Numbered from the stretch's first letter, positions 42,195-51,143 are shown. The stretch: DNA of 60,140 nucleotides from Piscibacillus halophilus (GCF_900110685.1 NZ_FOES01000013.1:1-60140), one strand, 5' to 3'. Numbers and translations: made by a program. The notes: a model not told the origin generated them from the letters alone.

Positions 42195-42764
42195 CTAATC
42201 ATGGTTAGCCTTATTTCTAATATGAATTAAAAAGCGAGTACTCCAATAAGCCGTTAAAACAACTGCAATATCAATTAAAAAAAGATGAAAATAGTTAAAG
42301 CCCTTATTCATCTCAATGAACCCTATCATTTTTTCTACATAAGCCAATCCAAATGAAAAGGCAATCGACACTCCAACCATCCAAAGATAGAAATTCTTTT
42401 TATGCTTTGTACAATATTGATACACCAAAATAAATGCAACAGGTAAGGAAGATGATACAGCCGTAAAAATAGACGGTAACATCGGTGTTAAATAATAATA
42501 GTGGATAAAGTATAACTGGTTTTCTAAGTACATTCCTGTATAATTCCAAAGAACGTGAATCGTCCAACCGAAAAAGAATAATTCAAAAATCCGCTTTCGA
42601 TCCACATATTTTATCAATATAAATAATGGGATAATAAATAATAAAAATACAACCCAGAATTGCCAATCATTAAAATAGGAATAATTTCTCCAATACTCAT
42701 CAGTTAATTGACTCAATTGTTCAATCGAACTTTTAATTTCTGCCCAATATTCGTGAAAACCCAT
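42195..42764 (-). CDS. CBO0543-like integral membrane protein
   Basis: A protein of 189 residues. A short cytoplasmic or external N-terminus (35 residues) is followed by about five transmembrane helices (WVVFLLFIIPLFILIKYV first, LFLIDIAVVLTAYWSTRFLI last). The pattern KYVDRKRIFELFFFGWTIHVLWNYTG resembles the uncharacterised CBO0543 family common in spore formers. No enzymatic motif is visible, and function is unknown. Confidence 0.6.
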   Translation of the reverse strand: MGFHEYWAEIKSSIEQLSQLTDEYWRNYSYFNDWQFWVVFLLFIIPLFILIKYVDRKRIFELFFFGWTIHVLWNYTGMYLENQLYFIHYYYLTPMLPSIFTAVSSSLPVAFILVYQYCTKHKKNFYLWMVGVSIAFSFGLAYVEKMIGFIEMNKGFNYFHLFLIDIAVVLTAYWSTRFLIHIRNKANHD

Positions 42765-42847
42765 GTCGGTACCCCCGGTTAGCTCATAAACTATCTAACC
42801 TTCATAATTTGAGCTAATAATGGAAAAATATACTTTTTGATAAAGGA

Positions 42848-42880
42848 AAAGTTCCCATTTCTAATCCAAATGGGAACTTT
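42848..42880. terminator. Hairpin downstream of nsrR
   Basis: A perfect 13-bp stem (AAAGTTCCCATTT with AAATGGGAACTTT), 7-nt loop, and a T-rich tail on the minus strand. It lies about 75 nt beyond the nsrR stop. Confidence 0.7.
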
Positions 42881-42954
42881 CCTTATTTACTCTATAGACA
42901 CGTTTCATAATGTTATAGGCATGTTTTATACATCCAATATTGTATGTGAAATAC

Positions 42955-43395
42955 CTATGAATTTATATCCATTAAATCCCGCAATTCATCTTTATTTGCA
43001 GTTAAGTCATTCAAAGTATACTGGTCGAGCACACGCAAAAATGCGATTAAAGCATCGTTTAATACATGTTTTAATTTACACGAAGGAGTGATGACGCATG
43101 TATTGGTATCTCGATCGAAACACTCCATCATCACAAAGTCGTCTTCCATCATTCTAACGACATGTCCTATATTAATATCTTCAGGCGATTTTGAAAGAGC
43201 GATTCCACCGTTTCGGCCTCTAATGGTATGAAGCAATTCAAGTTGTCCTAACTGATAAACTATTTTACTTAGATGATTTTGTGAGATCCCAAAAGTCTCT
43301 GAAATCTCTTTAATGCTTGTAAGTTCGCCTTCTTCTTTAGAATTAACATAAATTAATACTCTAAGAGCATAATCGGTATATTTTTTCAATCGCAT
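42955..43395 (-). CDS. nsrR: Rrf2-family nitric-oxide-sensing repressor NsrR
   Basis: A protein of 146 residues with the Rrf2 winged helix (MRLKKYTDYALRVLIYV, EISETFGISQNHLSKIVYQLGQLELLHTIRGRNGGIAL). Three clustered cysteines (ECFDRDTNTCVITPSCKL) would hold the NO-reactive iron-sulfur cluster. The divergent gene is the NO dioxygenase hmp, with two matching operators between them. ATG 7 nt after TAGGAG. Confidence 0.93.
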   Translation of the reverse strand: MRLKKYTDYALRVLIYVNSKEEGELTSIKEISETFGISQNHLSKIVYQLGQLELLHTIRGRNGGIALSKSPEDINIGHVVRMMEDDFVMMECFDRDTNTCVITPSCKLKHVLNDALIAFLRVLDQYTLNDLTANKDELRDLMDINS

Positions 43396-43487
43396 ATAAA
43401 TGCTCCTAACGTCTGTCATCTCTTTTATTTTACCTTATCGAATAGATGTTCATCAAATTGAAAAACTATATTAAAAATATAGCCACA

Positions 43488-43512
43488 AAAGATGTATTTA
43501 TGATGCATCTTT
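43488..43512. promoter_or_regulatory. NsrR operator 1
   Basis: AAAGATGTAT-N5-ATGCATCTTT, 9 of 10 positions symmetrical, in the nsrR-hmp gap. It has the AAGATG(C/T)AT half-site form of NsrR boxes. Confidence 0.85.
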
Positions 43513-43524
43513 TAGTTTTAAAAT

Positions 43525-43549
43525 AAAGATGTATACAAAATACATCTTT
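43525..43549. promoter_or_regulatory. NsrR operator 2
   Basis: A perfect 10-bp inverted repeat AAAGATGTAT-N5-ATACATCTTT, 37 bp after operator 1 and 21 bp before the hmp start. The two sites share half-site and spacer length. Confidence 0.9.
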
Positions 43550-43569
43550 AAATATAAGGAGTGTCGGTT

Positions 43570-44793
43570 ATGAGTCATAATGAAGTTAAGACTAGTTTAG
43601 ATCCAAAAACAATTGAAACCGTTAAAGCCACAGTCCCCGTATTAGCCGAGCATGGTGAGGCCATTACAAAACGATTTTATCAATTGCTTTTTCAAAATCA
43701 TCCCGAACTCAAAAACATCTTTAACCAAACTAATCAGAAAAGAGGGAGACAACCAAGGGCATTAGCCAATACTGTCTATGCTGCCGCTCAGCATATTGAT
43801 CAGCTTGAAGAAATTGAACCAGTCGTAATACAAGTTGCACATAAACATCGGAGTCTAAATATCAAGCCTGAACAGTACCCAATTGTAGGTGAAAACTTAT
43901 TACTTGCCATAAAAAATACTCTCGGTGATCAGGCAACCGATGACATCATGAGTGCTTGGGAGAAAGCATATAAGGTCATTGCTGAGGTGTTTATCAAAGT
44001 TGAACAAGAAATGTACCATGAAGTAAGCCATCAAACTGGTGGTTGGACTGGGTTTAGAAACTTCAAAGTTACAAGAAAGGTTCAAGAGAGTGATGTCATC
44101 ACATCGTTTTATCTAAAACCTGAAGATCATGGGTTATTACCAGCGTTTAATCCAGGACAGTACATTACTGTAAAAGCGGAAATTCCAGGTGAACCATACA
44201 CACATCTAAGGCAATACAGCTTATCTGATGCTCCCGGTCAAGACCATTTTAGAATTAGTGTTAAAAGGGAAGATAGTGTTGGGCACCCTGAAGGAGTGGT
44301 CAGTAACTTTTTACACAAACAAGTTGAAGAAGGCGATGTTCTGCCAGTCAGTGCTCCTGGAGGTGACTTTCACTTAGACACAGAAAATGATAAGCCCCTT
44401 GTATTAATTAGTGGAGGGGTCGGACAAACACCTATTCACAGTATGCTTAAAACGGTTGTAAAAAAACAGCCTAATCGTCCCGTTTATTATATACATGCTG
44501 CCACAAACGATGATGTTCATGCTCTTAAACAGGAAGTTCAACACATCGCAGCCGAGTCTTCTCAAGTCAAGACATTTACGTGTTACAGTCAACCAAATAA
44601 GGGTGATCAAAGTGATTACGTAGGTTATATCACATTAGACTGGCTAAAAGAATGTATACCATCCTCTGACTGTGAAATTTACTTCTGTGGTCCAGAAGGC
44701 TTTATGAAACATTTGAAACCCGTCTTATACGAATTAAATGTACCTAGCCAGCAAATCCATTATGAATTTTTCGGCCCTCATGTAGATTTATAA
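43570..44793 (+). CDS. hmp: Flavohemoglobin, nitric oxide dioxygenase
   Basis: A protein of 407 residues in three domains. The globin (1-145) has the proximal His in VAHKHRSLNIKPEQYPIVG (about His93). The FAD domain (150-260) contains HLRQYSLSDAP. The NAD(P)H domain (265-400) contains VLISGGVGQTPIHSML and IYFCGPEGFM. It converts NO and O2 to nitrate in the cytosol. AAGGAG lies 8 nt before the ATG. NsrR represses it through the two operators upstream. Confidence 0.95.
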   Translation: MSHNEVKTSLDPKTIETVKATVPVLAEHGEAITKRFYQLLFQNHPELKNIFNQTNQKRGRQPRALANTVYAAAQHIDQLEEIEPVVIQVAHKHRSLNIKPEQYPIVGENLLLAIKNTLGDQATDDIMSAWEKAYKVIAEVFIKVEQEMYHEVSHQTGGWTGFRNFKVTRKVQESDVITSFYLKPEDHGLLPAFNPGQYITVKAEIPGEPYTHLRQYSLSDAPGQDHFRISVKREDSVGHPEGVVSNFLHKQVEEGDVLPVSAPGGDFHLDTENDKPLVLISGGVGQTPIHSMLKTVVKKQPNRPVYYIHAATNDDVHALKQEVQHIAAESSQVKTFTCYSQPNKGDQSDYVGYITLDWLKECIPSSDCEIYFCGPEGFMKHLKPVLYELNVPSQQIHYEFFGPHVDL

Positions 44794-44798
44794 TAAAA

Positions 44799-44826
44799 AA
44801 GGCTCCCACTTAGAGGAGCCTTCTTT
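44799..44826. terminator. Terminator between hmp and the ABC permease gene
   Basis: AAGGCTCC pairs with GGAGCCTT around an 8-nt loop, with A6 before and TTC-TTT after. It serves the convergent genes on both strands. Confidence 0.88.
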
Positions 44827-44828
44827 CC

Positions 44829-45791
44829 TTAATGTCCTGCCACATCTCGTTTGTTGAAAAACACCCATGATAATGCCATGAACAGAACAAAATAAACAAT
44901 TAGAACCGTTACAGAGAACCCTAATGTCATCCCTTCTATCCATACATCACCAGTTTCATATTGCTTTAAGTCTGTATTCGCAAATAAAATATATTTTGCA
45001 AAATCATACTTTTGAAATGCCGCAACAATCATATTACCACTAAGCATGAGGAAGATCGCTAAACCAATCGCAAGAGAGTTGTTCCTAAAAATAGTTGATA
45101 CCATAAAGGCAAATGTCGTCATCATGATTAAGTTTACAATATTATATCCATATGACGAGAATGTCTCTCCAACTAATGATAAATGTTCATAACCATTTAT
45201 GGTGCTGGTTACGAAGTAAGGATCAAAACCTTCAAACCCGAAGAATATTGCCCCAACCAGAAGTGAACTTAATAAAGTAAAGATTAGTGTAATGAGGGCA
45301 AACACCAGAACAGCTACGAATTTCGTTAGCAATATCATGGTTCGTGAAATCGGTCGAATTAACAGAAGTTTAATCGTTCCCCATTTAAATTCGCTTGAAA
45401 CGATTCCAGCCCCTATAATAATTGTAAATAAGCTTACAAGCGATAATAAACTTGCGTTTTCATAGGTATACTGCCAAGCACCATATCCAAGAGGTTTAAT
45501 GTCGTTATCTAAGTGAAAATTATTCTTGGAAATGGTTGACGAATTCATCTCAGCAATATATCCGCCCTCTTCTTCACTTTCTTGTATCAGCTTCTCATTT
45601 TCTTGAGTCAATTCTTCTTGCCAATTATCATCTGAATAGCTCGTTACAATTTCATCTTCAAAGATGCTCGTTATAACCGCGCCACCAATGATGATCGCCA
45701 ATAAGACAATATACATTACCCAAGTCGATTTACGAATGTAAGTTTTAAACAATTCATTGTATAGTAGTTTGAAAAATTTACTCAATGACAT
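44829..45791 (-). CDS. ABC-2 type transporter permease
   Basis: A protein of 320 residues. TM1 is near residues 24-46 and a large extracytoplasmic loop spans about 47-125. Five further helices follow, with GIVSSEFKWGTIKLLLIRPISRTMILLTKFVAVLVFA as the coupling segment typical of ABC-2/BcrB-like permeases. It pairs with the ATPase whose gene overlaps its start by 14 bp. Probably exports or removes a membrane-active compound. The ATG is only 2-3 nt from GGGAGG, and TTG two codons later is a real alternative. Confidence 0.82.
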   Translation of the reverse strand: MSLSKFFKLLYNELFKTYIRKSTWVMYIVLLAIIIGGAVITSIFEDEIVTSYSDDNWQEELTQENEKLIQESEEEGGYIAEMNSSTISKNNFHLDNDIKPLGYGAWQYTYENASLLSLVSLFTIIIGAGIVSSEFKWGTIKLLLIRPISRTMILLTKFVAVLVFALITLIFTLLSSLLVGAIFFGFEGFDPYFVTSTINGYEHLSLVGETFSSYGYNIVNLIMMTTFAFMVSTIFRNNSLAIGLAIFLMLSGNMIVAAFQKYDFAKYILFANTDLKQYETGDVWIEGMTLGFSVTVLIVYFVLFMALSWVFFNKRDVAGH

Positions 45792-46692
45792 TACCTCCCG
45801 TCAGCTCTAAGAATTGATCTTCCAGAGTTGCTTTAATTGGTGTCACGCCATAAACCTCGACGTCTTTTTCAATTAAACTCTTTACGACGTTTGGTATGTC
45901 TTCCCGATCTAGTTTTACAATTAATTTGTTGGATTCTTTTTCAATGGTTAATTCTTTTTCTTCAAAAACTTCCTGTGCCTTGTCATTTTGTTTTACTTCA
46001 AAAATAACTTTGAGCTGACTATCTGTTGATTCATCATGTACAGCACGTTCAGAAATAACTTCACCTTGTTGAATGATCCCAATCCGATCACACATAAGTT
46101 CAATTTCTGAAAGCAAATGACTCGAAATCATCACCGCGACATTATCTTTCACTGCTAGTTCACGTATGTAATCACGGATTTCACGGATACCAGCAGGGTC
46201 AAGACCATTTGTTGGTTCATCAAGGATTAATAATGCAGGTTTATGTAAAATGGCTTGAGCGATTCCAAGACGCTGACGCATCCCTAACGAGTACTTCCCA
46301 ACCTTATCGTTAACCACTTTTTCTAACCCGACGAGAGAAATGACTTCTTCCACTCGTTCCTTTGTCACTCCTTGATACATACGAGCATAATGCATTAAGT
46401 TTTGCCAGCCAGTCATAAACGGGTAAAGTTCAGGATTCTCAACAATCGCTCCGATGTTTTTGGCAGCTAATTTGTAATCTGATTGAATACTTTTTCCAAG
46501 TATTTTAACATCACCGCCTGTTAGTCTCATAAGGCCAACAATCATCCGAATCGTTGTTGTTTTACCAGCACCGTTTGGCCCGATAAAACCATAAACTTCG
46601 CCTTGATTAATACTTAAATTAATACCTTTAATAATTTCCTTCTTACCAATTTTCTTCTTTACATCTTTCAGTTCTAATGCAACCTGACTCAA
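45778..46692 (-). CDS. ABC transporter ATPase, BcrA-type
   Basis: A protein of 304 residues. Walker A is GPNGAGKTTT, the signature is YSLGMRQRLGIAQAIL, Walker B is LLILDEPTNGLDP, and the switch is SSHLL. A C-terminal domain of about 85 residues is typical of ABC-2 drug and lantibiotic exporters. TTG start with AGGGGG about 8 nt upstream. Forms an exporter with the following permease. No sensor or regulator gene is adjacent. Confidence 0.87.
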   Translation of the reverse strand: MSQVALELKDVKKKIGKKEIIKGINLSINQGEVYGFIGPNGAGKTTTIRMIVGLMRLTGGDVKILGKSIQSDYKLAAKNIGAIVENPELYPFMTGWQNLMHYARMYQGVTKERVEEVISLVGLEKVVNDKVGKYSLGMRQRLGIAQAILHKPALLILDEPTNGLDPAGIREIRDYIRELAVKDNVAVMISSHLLSEIELMCDRIGIIQQGEVISERAVHDESTDSQLKVIFEVKQNDKAQEVFEEKELTIEKESNKLIVKLDREDIPNVVKSLIEKDVEVYGVTPIKATLEDQFLELTGGNVIE

Positions 46693-46767
46693 TGGACAAC
46701 CCCCTTTTTGTATGTTTGTTCCATTGTTTACTACGATTAAGGTAAGATATAGTTTCGCTAAAACAAC

Positions 46768-46796
46768 AAAAATCTTAGCTTATCGCTAAGATTTTT
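46768..46796 (-). terminator. Terminator after the Asp/Glu racemase-like gene
   Basis: A perfect 12-bp stem (AAAAATCTTAGC with GCTAAGATTTTT), 5-nt loop, T-rich tail on the minus strand, 45 nt after the stop. Confidence 0.85.
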
Positions 46797-46840
46797 AAAT
46801 AAATTATAGATAATTTTTACAAACCTTACTAATCAAGCGA

Positions 46841-47575
46841 TCACATAAACCCTGAAAACCTCGACTTCACAACAGCAGAATGCACATGGTTAATCATCGT
46901 CACATAGTCAAATACAGGTAAACCTGTAGCCTGTTGAATCGCAGCTCCGTATGGTGGAAGACTGCTACATTCAAGAAGAATCAGCTTAATATCCGGATAT
47001 TCACTCACAAACTCACGAGCAATCGAAACCGCTTCTTGTTCTACAACATCAGGGTCAAGTAATCCATTTTCCACATGTGCGGCTAATCGAAAATGCTCCG
47101 CTGTTTCCATACCCATCACTCGAAGTTTTGAGGAATTAATTTGAACCCCCATGCCCTCTAATATTTCATGATCAAAATAATCAGAGTGGCTACAAATGAT
47201 GCCGATTTTTTCCTCGGGTCCAAGCATCGCCTCCATAAACGGTAGTTGTAGTAAGCTGGACAAAAACACTGGGACTTTTAATTCAGAGGCAATTTCCTTC
47301 TGAAACATAGCCATATAGCCACAATCACCAGTAATTGCCTTCACACCCTCTTTAACTAAGTTATGCCCAGCTTCTAACAAAGGCTCTACTAATGCTGGAT
47401 CTTTCGTTAAAAGTTTACTAAATGTAAACCCGTCAATCCGCTGAAACCGTACTGGAAATGAATAGGTTGTGGCATTCCCAACATCTCCCGGGACAAAAGG
47501 AGTATAAGTGTCTAACAATAATATCCCTATCGACTCGCCGTAACTTACCTGGCCTGGGCTCGCCTTATACAACAT
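46841..47575 (-). CDS. Asp/Glu/hydantoin racemase-superfamily protein
   Basis: A protein of 244 residues with the two-cysteine active-site pattern of the Asp/Glu racemase superfamily (AITGDCGYMAMFQ and LILLECSSLPPYGAAIQ) and GIICSHSDYF between them. A racemase or isomerase acting on an acidic or alpha-substituted carboxylic acid is likely, and the substrate cannot be read from sequence. Its ATG follows the upstream gene's TAG with no gap, so the two are coupled and may form one enzyme system. Confidence 0.72.
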   Translation of the reverse strand: MLYKASPGQVSYGESIGILLLDTYTPFVPGDVGNATTYSFPVRFQRIDGFTFSKLLTKDPALVEPLLEAGHNLVKEGVKAITGDCGYMAMFQKEIASELKVPVFLSSLLQLPFMEAMLGPEEKIGIICSHSDYFDHEILEGMGVQINSSKLRVMGMETAEHFRLAAHVENGLLDPDVVEQEAVSIAREFVSEYPDIKLILLECSSLPPYGAAIQQATGLPVFDYVTMINHVHSAVVKSRFSGFM

Positions 47576-48307
47576 CTAAGTGTCCTCCTCTAATGGCTGG
47601 CGAAACAACGTCCCAAGCCCGGTTTGTTCAGTCAATTGTCCAGCCAAACGAAGCGCCTCCCAAAAACTAACTTGATTCGCGGTTAATACCGGTTTTTGAA
47701 TCGCCTCTTCAATCTCATCAATCCACTCGGCTGAATGAAGTGCCGTATCTGGGATGAACAGTGTATCAGCCTGATCTGAATCGTTTTCGACTGCTAATTT
47801 TAATACTTCTTCACGTTGTAAGGTCCCTACTTCTGCTGCCGTAATAATCCCTTTACTAGAAAATTTCACGACTTCGAACCCATGATATTCTAAAAAACCT
47901 TTAAACAACTGCGCAATATCATCTGGGTACGTCGCTGCAATCGCAATTCGGTTCGAACCGATTACATCAGCAGCATGAATAAATGCCATCGCAGTAGTGG
48001 AAGCAGGAATCTGAAGTGAATGTTCAAGCACCTCGATTTGTTCTTGAACACCTTCAATCCCTAAGGTGAAACTAGCACTTGTGGAAGTCCATAATACCGA
48101 TTCAATTCCTGTACCTTTTAGATGTTCTGCTCCCTCCAATAAACGGTTAATGCTTCCCATTTCTGTTAACGCTTGAACGGTGTGAGCATCTCGTTTAAAT
48201 TTAGTGTGAACAAGCTCCACTTCAACTGGCGGTTGGACCATGTTGCCAAGACGTGGATAATCATCTTCAGCCGCAAATCCAGGATACAAAAAACCGACCT
48301 TCGTCAC
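47576..48307 (-). CDS. Maleate isomerase / arylmalonate decarboxylase-like protein lacking the usual cysteines
   Basis: A protein of 243 residues with the family frame: VGFLYPGFAAEDDYPRLGNMV, IPASTTAMAFIHAADVIGSNRIAIAATYPDDIA, and a final NQVSFWEALRLAG. The family normally has a catalytic Cys in each half. Here the first region reads VLWTSTSASF and the second FIPDTALHS, so neither Cys is present. It may use another mechanism, bind without turnover, or act only with the racemase-like partner encoded next. GTG start with GGGAGGGA. Confidence 0.72.
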   Translation of the reverse strand: MTKVGFLYPGFAAEDDYPRLGNMVQPPVEVELVHTKFKRDAHTVQALTEMGSINRLLEGAEHLKGTGIESVLWTSTSASFTLGIEGVQEQIEVLEHSLQIPASTTAMAFIHAADVIGSNRIAIAATYPDDIAQLFKGFLEYHGFEVVKFSSKGIITAAEVGTLQREEVLKLAVENDSDQADTLFIPDTALHSAEWIDEIEEAIQKPVLTANQVSFWEALRLAGQLTEQTGLGTLFRQPLEEDT

Positions 48308-48442
48308 CGAAATCCCTCCCTTTTCATTACATTATGCCATGAGTAGTCCACTCTTTCTAACTTTTATTAAAAAAACTGGCATGGTACGATACGATTAAAT
48401 CATTGAATATTAGTAGAATTCTTATAAGAAAGTGTGTTGGCA

Positions 48443-50065
48443 GTGGAAAAAATTCAAACAGATGTATTAGTCATTGGTTCAGGTACAGCAGGCCTTGCCG
48501 CAGCCACCTATGCTGCATTAGAGGATAAACAAGTTTTAATATTAGACAAAGGTGCACTTGGTCGAAGTGGATCGTCAACAGGCGCTGTTCAAATTGCAGG
48601 ACTTGGCGACTGGTCACATGAAGAAGATGATACTGAGCGTTATTTAGAAGATATCTACACGAGTGGTCGTGGATTAAGCAACCCGAATCTGGCTAAAACG
48701 TTAGTCCATGACATAGATCAACGTATTCAAGACCTAATCGATTGGGGGTTAAAGCTTGACCGAGAAGGTGATCAAGTCTCTGTCTCTCACACATCAGGAC
48801 ACTCCCTACCTCGATCGGTAAGTGCCAAAAAGGGGAAAGCTGGACTTGGGCTACTTCATACACTTAGAAAAAAGGTCACCAAGGATGAAAGAATCACGAC
48901 TTTGAGTGATGTCATGACCATTAAGTTAATCAAATCAGACGAACGAGTCGTAGGAGCTTTAGTGCTGGAACTTTCTACGAATAAGTTTTTCTTGATTCAG
49001 AGTAAGGCTACTGTTCTTGCAACAGGTGGCGCAGGACAGCTCTACCCGATTACGAGTAACCCCGTCCAATCAACAGGTGATGGGTTTTCACTTGGGTTAC
49101 AAGCCGGTGCCACGTTGATCGACATGGAACAAGTTCAGTTTTACCCAGTGAGCATCATCGAGCCACAATCGATTGCTGGGCTTTGCATTAGTTTTTACCA
49201 TAACTCAAAGCTGTTCAATAACAAGGGTGAACGGTTTATGAAGTACTACGCACCTGATACATTGGAAGATGCCACTCGTGATACGTTATCAATTGCGATC
49301 GCAACTGAAATATCTGAAGGTCGTGGACCGATATGGTTAGATGCAACTGATGTAATCGATCAAGTCAAAAAAGAATTTTCTCATGAGTATCAGCTCTGCC
49401 TTGATCGGGGCGTGGACCTTGCCAATAAACGTGCACAAGTCGGACCTGCCGCCCACTTCATGATGGGAGGGGTTCGAATTGATGCTGACGCTAAAACAGA
49501 CGTAGAAGGACTTTTTGCAGCTGGTGAAACCGCAGGAGGACTTCATGGCGGTAATCGCTTAGGAAATAATGCCCTATCTGAATGTCTTGTTTTTGGAGCA
49601 CGTGCTGGAATGAACGCAGCGAAACTCGTAGACGACGTGACAGTTTCAATCCTAGATGCCAATCCAATCAGAATTAATCAATATGGCAACCACCGACCTT
49701 TTGAAATCAAACAACACATTCAACACTCCATGTCTAGCTACGTTGAAGTGATCCGTAAGAATGAGGGGTTACGAGAGGCGTTAAATCAATTATTAAATGT
49801 CCGAGAGCAACTAGAAAATGTTCAAATATCTAATCCAGACGTTTATTCTCGAGAAATCGTAGATTACATTGAAGCACAACACATGGTGAACACAGCAGAA
49901 GCCATAGTCCGCTCTGCATTGGAACGTCAAGAAAGCCGTGGTTCCCATTACAATACAGACTATCCAGACTTAACTTCAACCATAAAACACAACTTAGTTC
50001 GTATGAAAAACCATCAGTTTCAAGTACAGCCAGAGGAGGTCGAGTCTAGTGAAACTAAACGTTAA
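48443..50065 (+). CDS. Fumarate reductase/succinate dehydrogenase-type flavoprotein
   Basis: A protein of about 540 residues. The FAD Rossmann motif is DVLVIGSGTAGLAAATYAAL. The conserved SGSSTGAVQIAG loop follows, with ATVLATGGAG and the C-terminal FAD site LFAAGETAGGLHGGNRLGNNALSECLVFGARAG. PAAHFMMGGVRID resembles the substrate-proton-relay region of SdhA/FrdA/NadB. It is related to L-aspartate oxidase and FrdA but sits with a separate 2Fe-2S protein, so it is probably a two-subunit soluble oxidoreductase acting on a C4-like acid. Start uncertain: GTG 48434, TTG 48437 or GTG 48443; the last is used here. Confidence 0.8.
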   Translation: MEKIQTDVLVIGSGTAGLAAATYAALEDKQVLILDKGALGRSGSSTGAVQIAGLGDWSHEEDDTERYLEDIYTSGRGLSNPNLAKTLVHDIDQRIQDLIDWGLKLDREGDQVSVSHTSGHSLPRSVSAKKGKAGLGLLHTLRKKVTKDERITTLSDVMTIKLIKSDERVVGALVLELSTNKFFLIQSKATVLATGGAGQLYPITSNPVQSTGDGFSLGLQAGATLIDMEQVQFYPVSIIEPQSIAGLCISFYHNSKLFNNKGERFMKYYAPDTLEDATRDTLSIAIATEISEGRGPIWLDATDVIDQVKKEFSHEYQLCLDRGVDLANKRAQVGPAAHFMMGGVRIDADAKTDVEGLFAAGETAGGLHGGNRLGNNALSECLVFGARAGMNAAKLVDDVTVSILDANPIRINQYGNHRPFEIKQHIQHSMSSYVEVIRKNEGLREALNQLLNVREQLENVQISNPDVYSREIVDYIEAQHMVNTAEAIVRSALERQESRGSHYNTDYPDLTSTIKHNLVRMKNHQFQVQPEEVESSETKR

Positions 50066-50342
50066 AATCAATCGAGGGGAACACATCGATCAGTTCGAGG
50101 TTGATTACCAACCTGATATGACCGTCTTGAATGTCCTTGATGAAATCTATCAACACCACGACCCGAGTATTGCTTATCGCTACTCTTGTCGCACCGGCCT
50201 CTGTACGACTTGCATGATGATGATCAATGGTCGACCTGACCTTAGCTGTCAAAAGACTGCCGAACCTGGTGAAGATGGCTATCTGACACTTGCCCCGCTA
50301 CCAAAAGGCAAGACCATAAGAGACTTAATTAAAGAATATTAA
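50049..50342 (+). CDS. 2Fe-2S ferredoxin-like subunit (SdhB/FrdB N-terminal domain only)
   Basis: A protein of 97 residues matching only the N-terminal 2Fe-2S domain of succinate dehydrogenase/fumarate reductase iron-sulfur subunits (YSCRTGLCTTCMMMINGRPDLSC gives four cluster Cys). The C-terminal 3Fe-4S/4Fe-4S domain is absent. It overlaps the flavoprotein gene by 17 bp, with GAGGAGGT 8 nt before its GTG, so it should be the electron-transfer partner of that flavoprotein. Confidence 0.85.
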   Translation: MKLNVKINRGEHIDQFEVDYQPDMTVLNVLDEIYQHHDPSIAYRYSCRTGLCTTCMMMINGRPDLSCQKTAEPGEDGYLTLAPLPKGKTIRDLIKEY

Positions 50343-50411
50343 TTTACAGTAATCAAAATCTGTTTACAGTCCATTTAAGTAAAATCCATTTTTTATAGAT
50401 AAGGTGATCCT

Positions 50412-51143
50412 ATGTTTTTAAAAAAAGTCACGCTTTTACACGATCAAGTCTCATCCTATAACCAATATCCATTTACAATCCCAGCGATTAAGAACTTCAC
50501 AGAGCTCAACATCACCTCTAATGTCACGTTTTTCGTTGGAGAAAATGGTTCCGGTAAATCAACTCTGCTTGAAGCCATCGCTGATAAATGTGGATTTAAC
50601 ACAGCTGGTGGCGGACGGAATAACTTTTACAACGTGCACGCATCCGAGTCAGTCCTTGGAGATTATATCCGATTATCTTGGCTTCCTAAAGTTTCTAATG
50701 GCTTTTTCCTACGCGCGGAGTCCTTTTACCACTTTGCCTCTTACATTGACGAGATTGGAGCAGACGATCCACAGACTTATAACGCATACGGTGGTCAATC
50801 GTTACACGAACAATCTCATGGCGAATCGTTTTTATCGTTATTTAAGAATCGTTTCAAAGGAAAGGCTATTTATTTACTGGACGAACCTGAAGCAGCATTA
50901 TCACCTCAACGTCAATTAACTTTTTTAAAAATCCTGCATACCTTGACTCAGTCAGAAGAATGTCAGTTTATCATCGCCACCCACTCACCTATATTATTAG
51001 GGTATCCTAATGCAACGATTTACAGCTTTGATAATGATGACATCCATGAAATAGAATACGAAGAAACAGATCATTACCAGATCACCAGGTATTTTCTTCA
51101 AAACCGTGAAAAGCTTCTACAAGACATCTTATCAGACGAGTGA
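50412..51143 (+). CDS. AAA/ABC-type ATPase (COG3910-like)
   Basis: A soluble ATPase of 243 residues. Walker A is FFVGENGSGKSTLLEAIAD, the signature is HGESFLSLF, Walker B is KAIYLLDEPEAALSPQRQLTFL, and the switch is ATHSP. It belongs to the single-domain SMC/ABC-like predicted ATPases with no membrane partner in the neighbourhood. Function unknown; some relatives occur near defence or repair genes, which is not evident here. Confidence 0.75.
   Translation: MFLKKVTLLHDQVSSYNQYPFTIPAIKNFTELNITSNVTFFVGENGSGKSTLLEAIADKCGFNTAGGGRNNFYNVHASESVLGDYIRLSWLPKVSNGFFLRAESFYHFASYIDEIGADDPQTYNAYGGQSLHEQSHGESFLSLFKNRFKGKAIYLLDEPEAALSPQRQLTFLKILHTLTQSEECQFIIATHSPILLGYPNATIYSFDNDDIHEIEYEETDHYQITRYFLQNREKLLQDILSDE

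Noticed and set aside
50342-50366. Two TTTACAG repeats before the AAA ATPase gene as a Pho box
   Set aside because: The spacing is 18 bp instead of 11 and only two copies exist. The true Pho box in this window has four hexamers at 11-bp steps.
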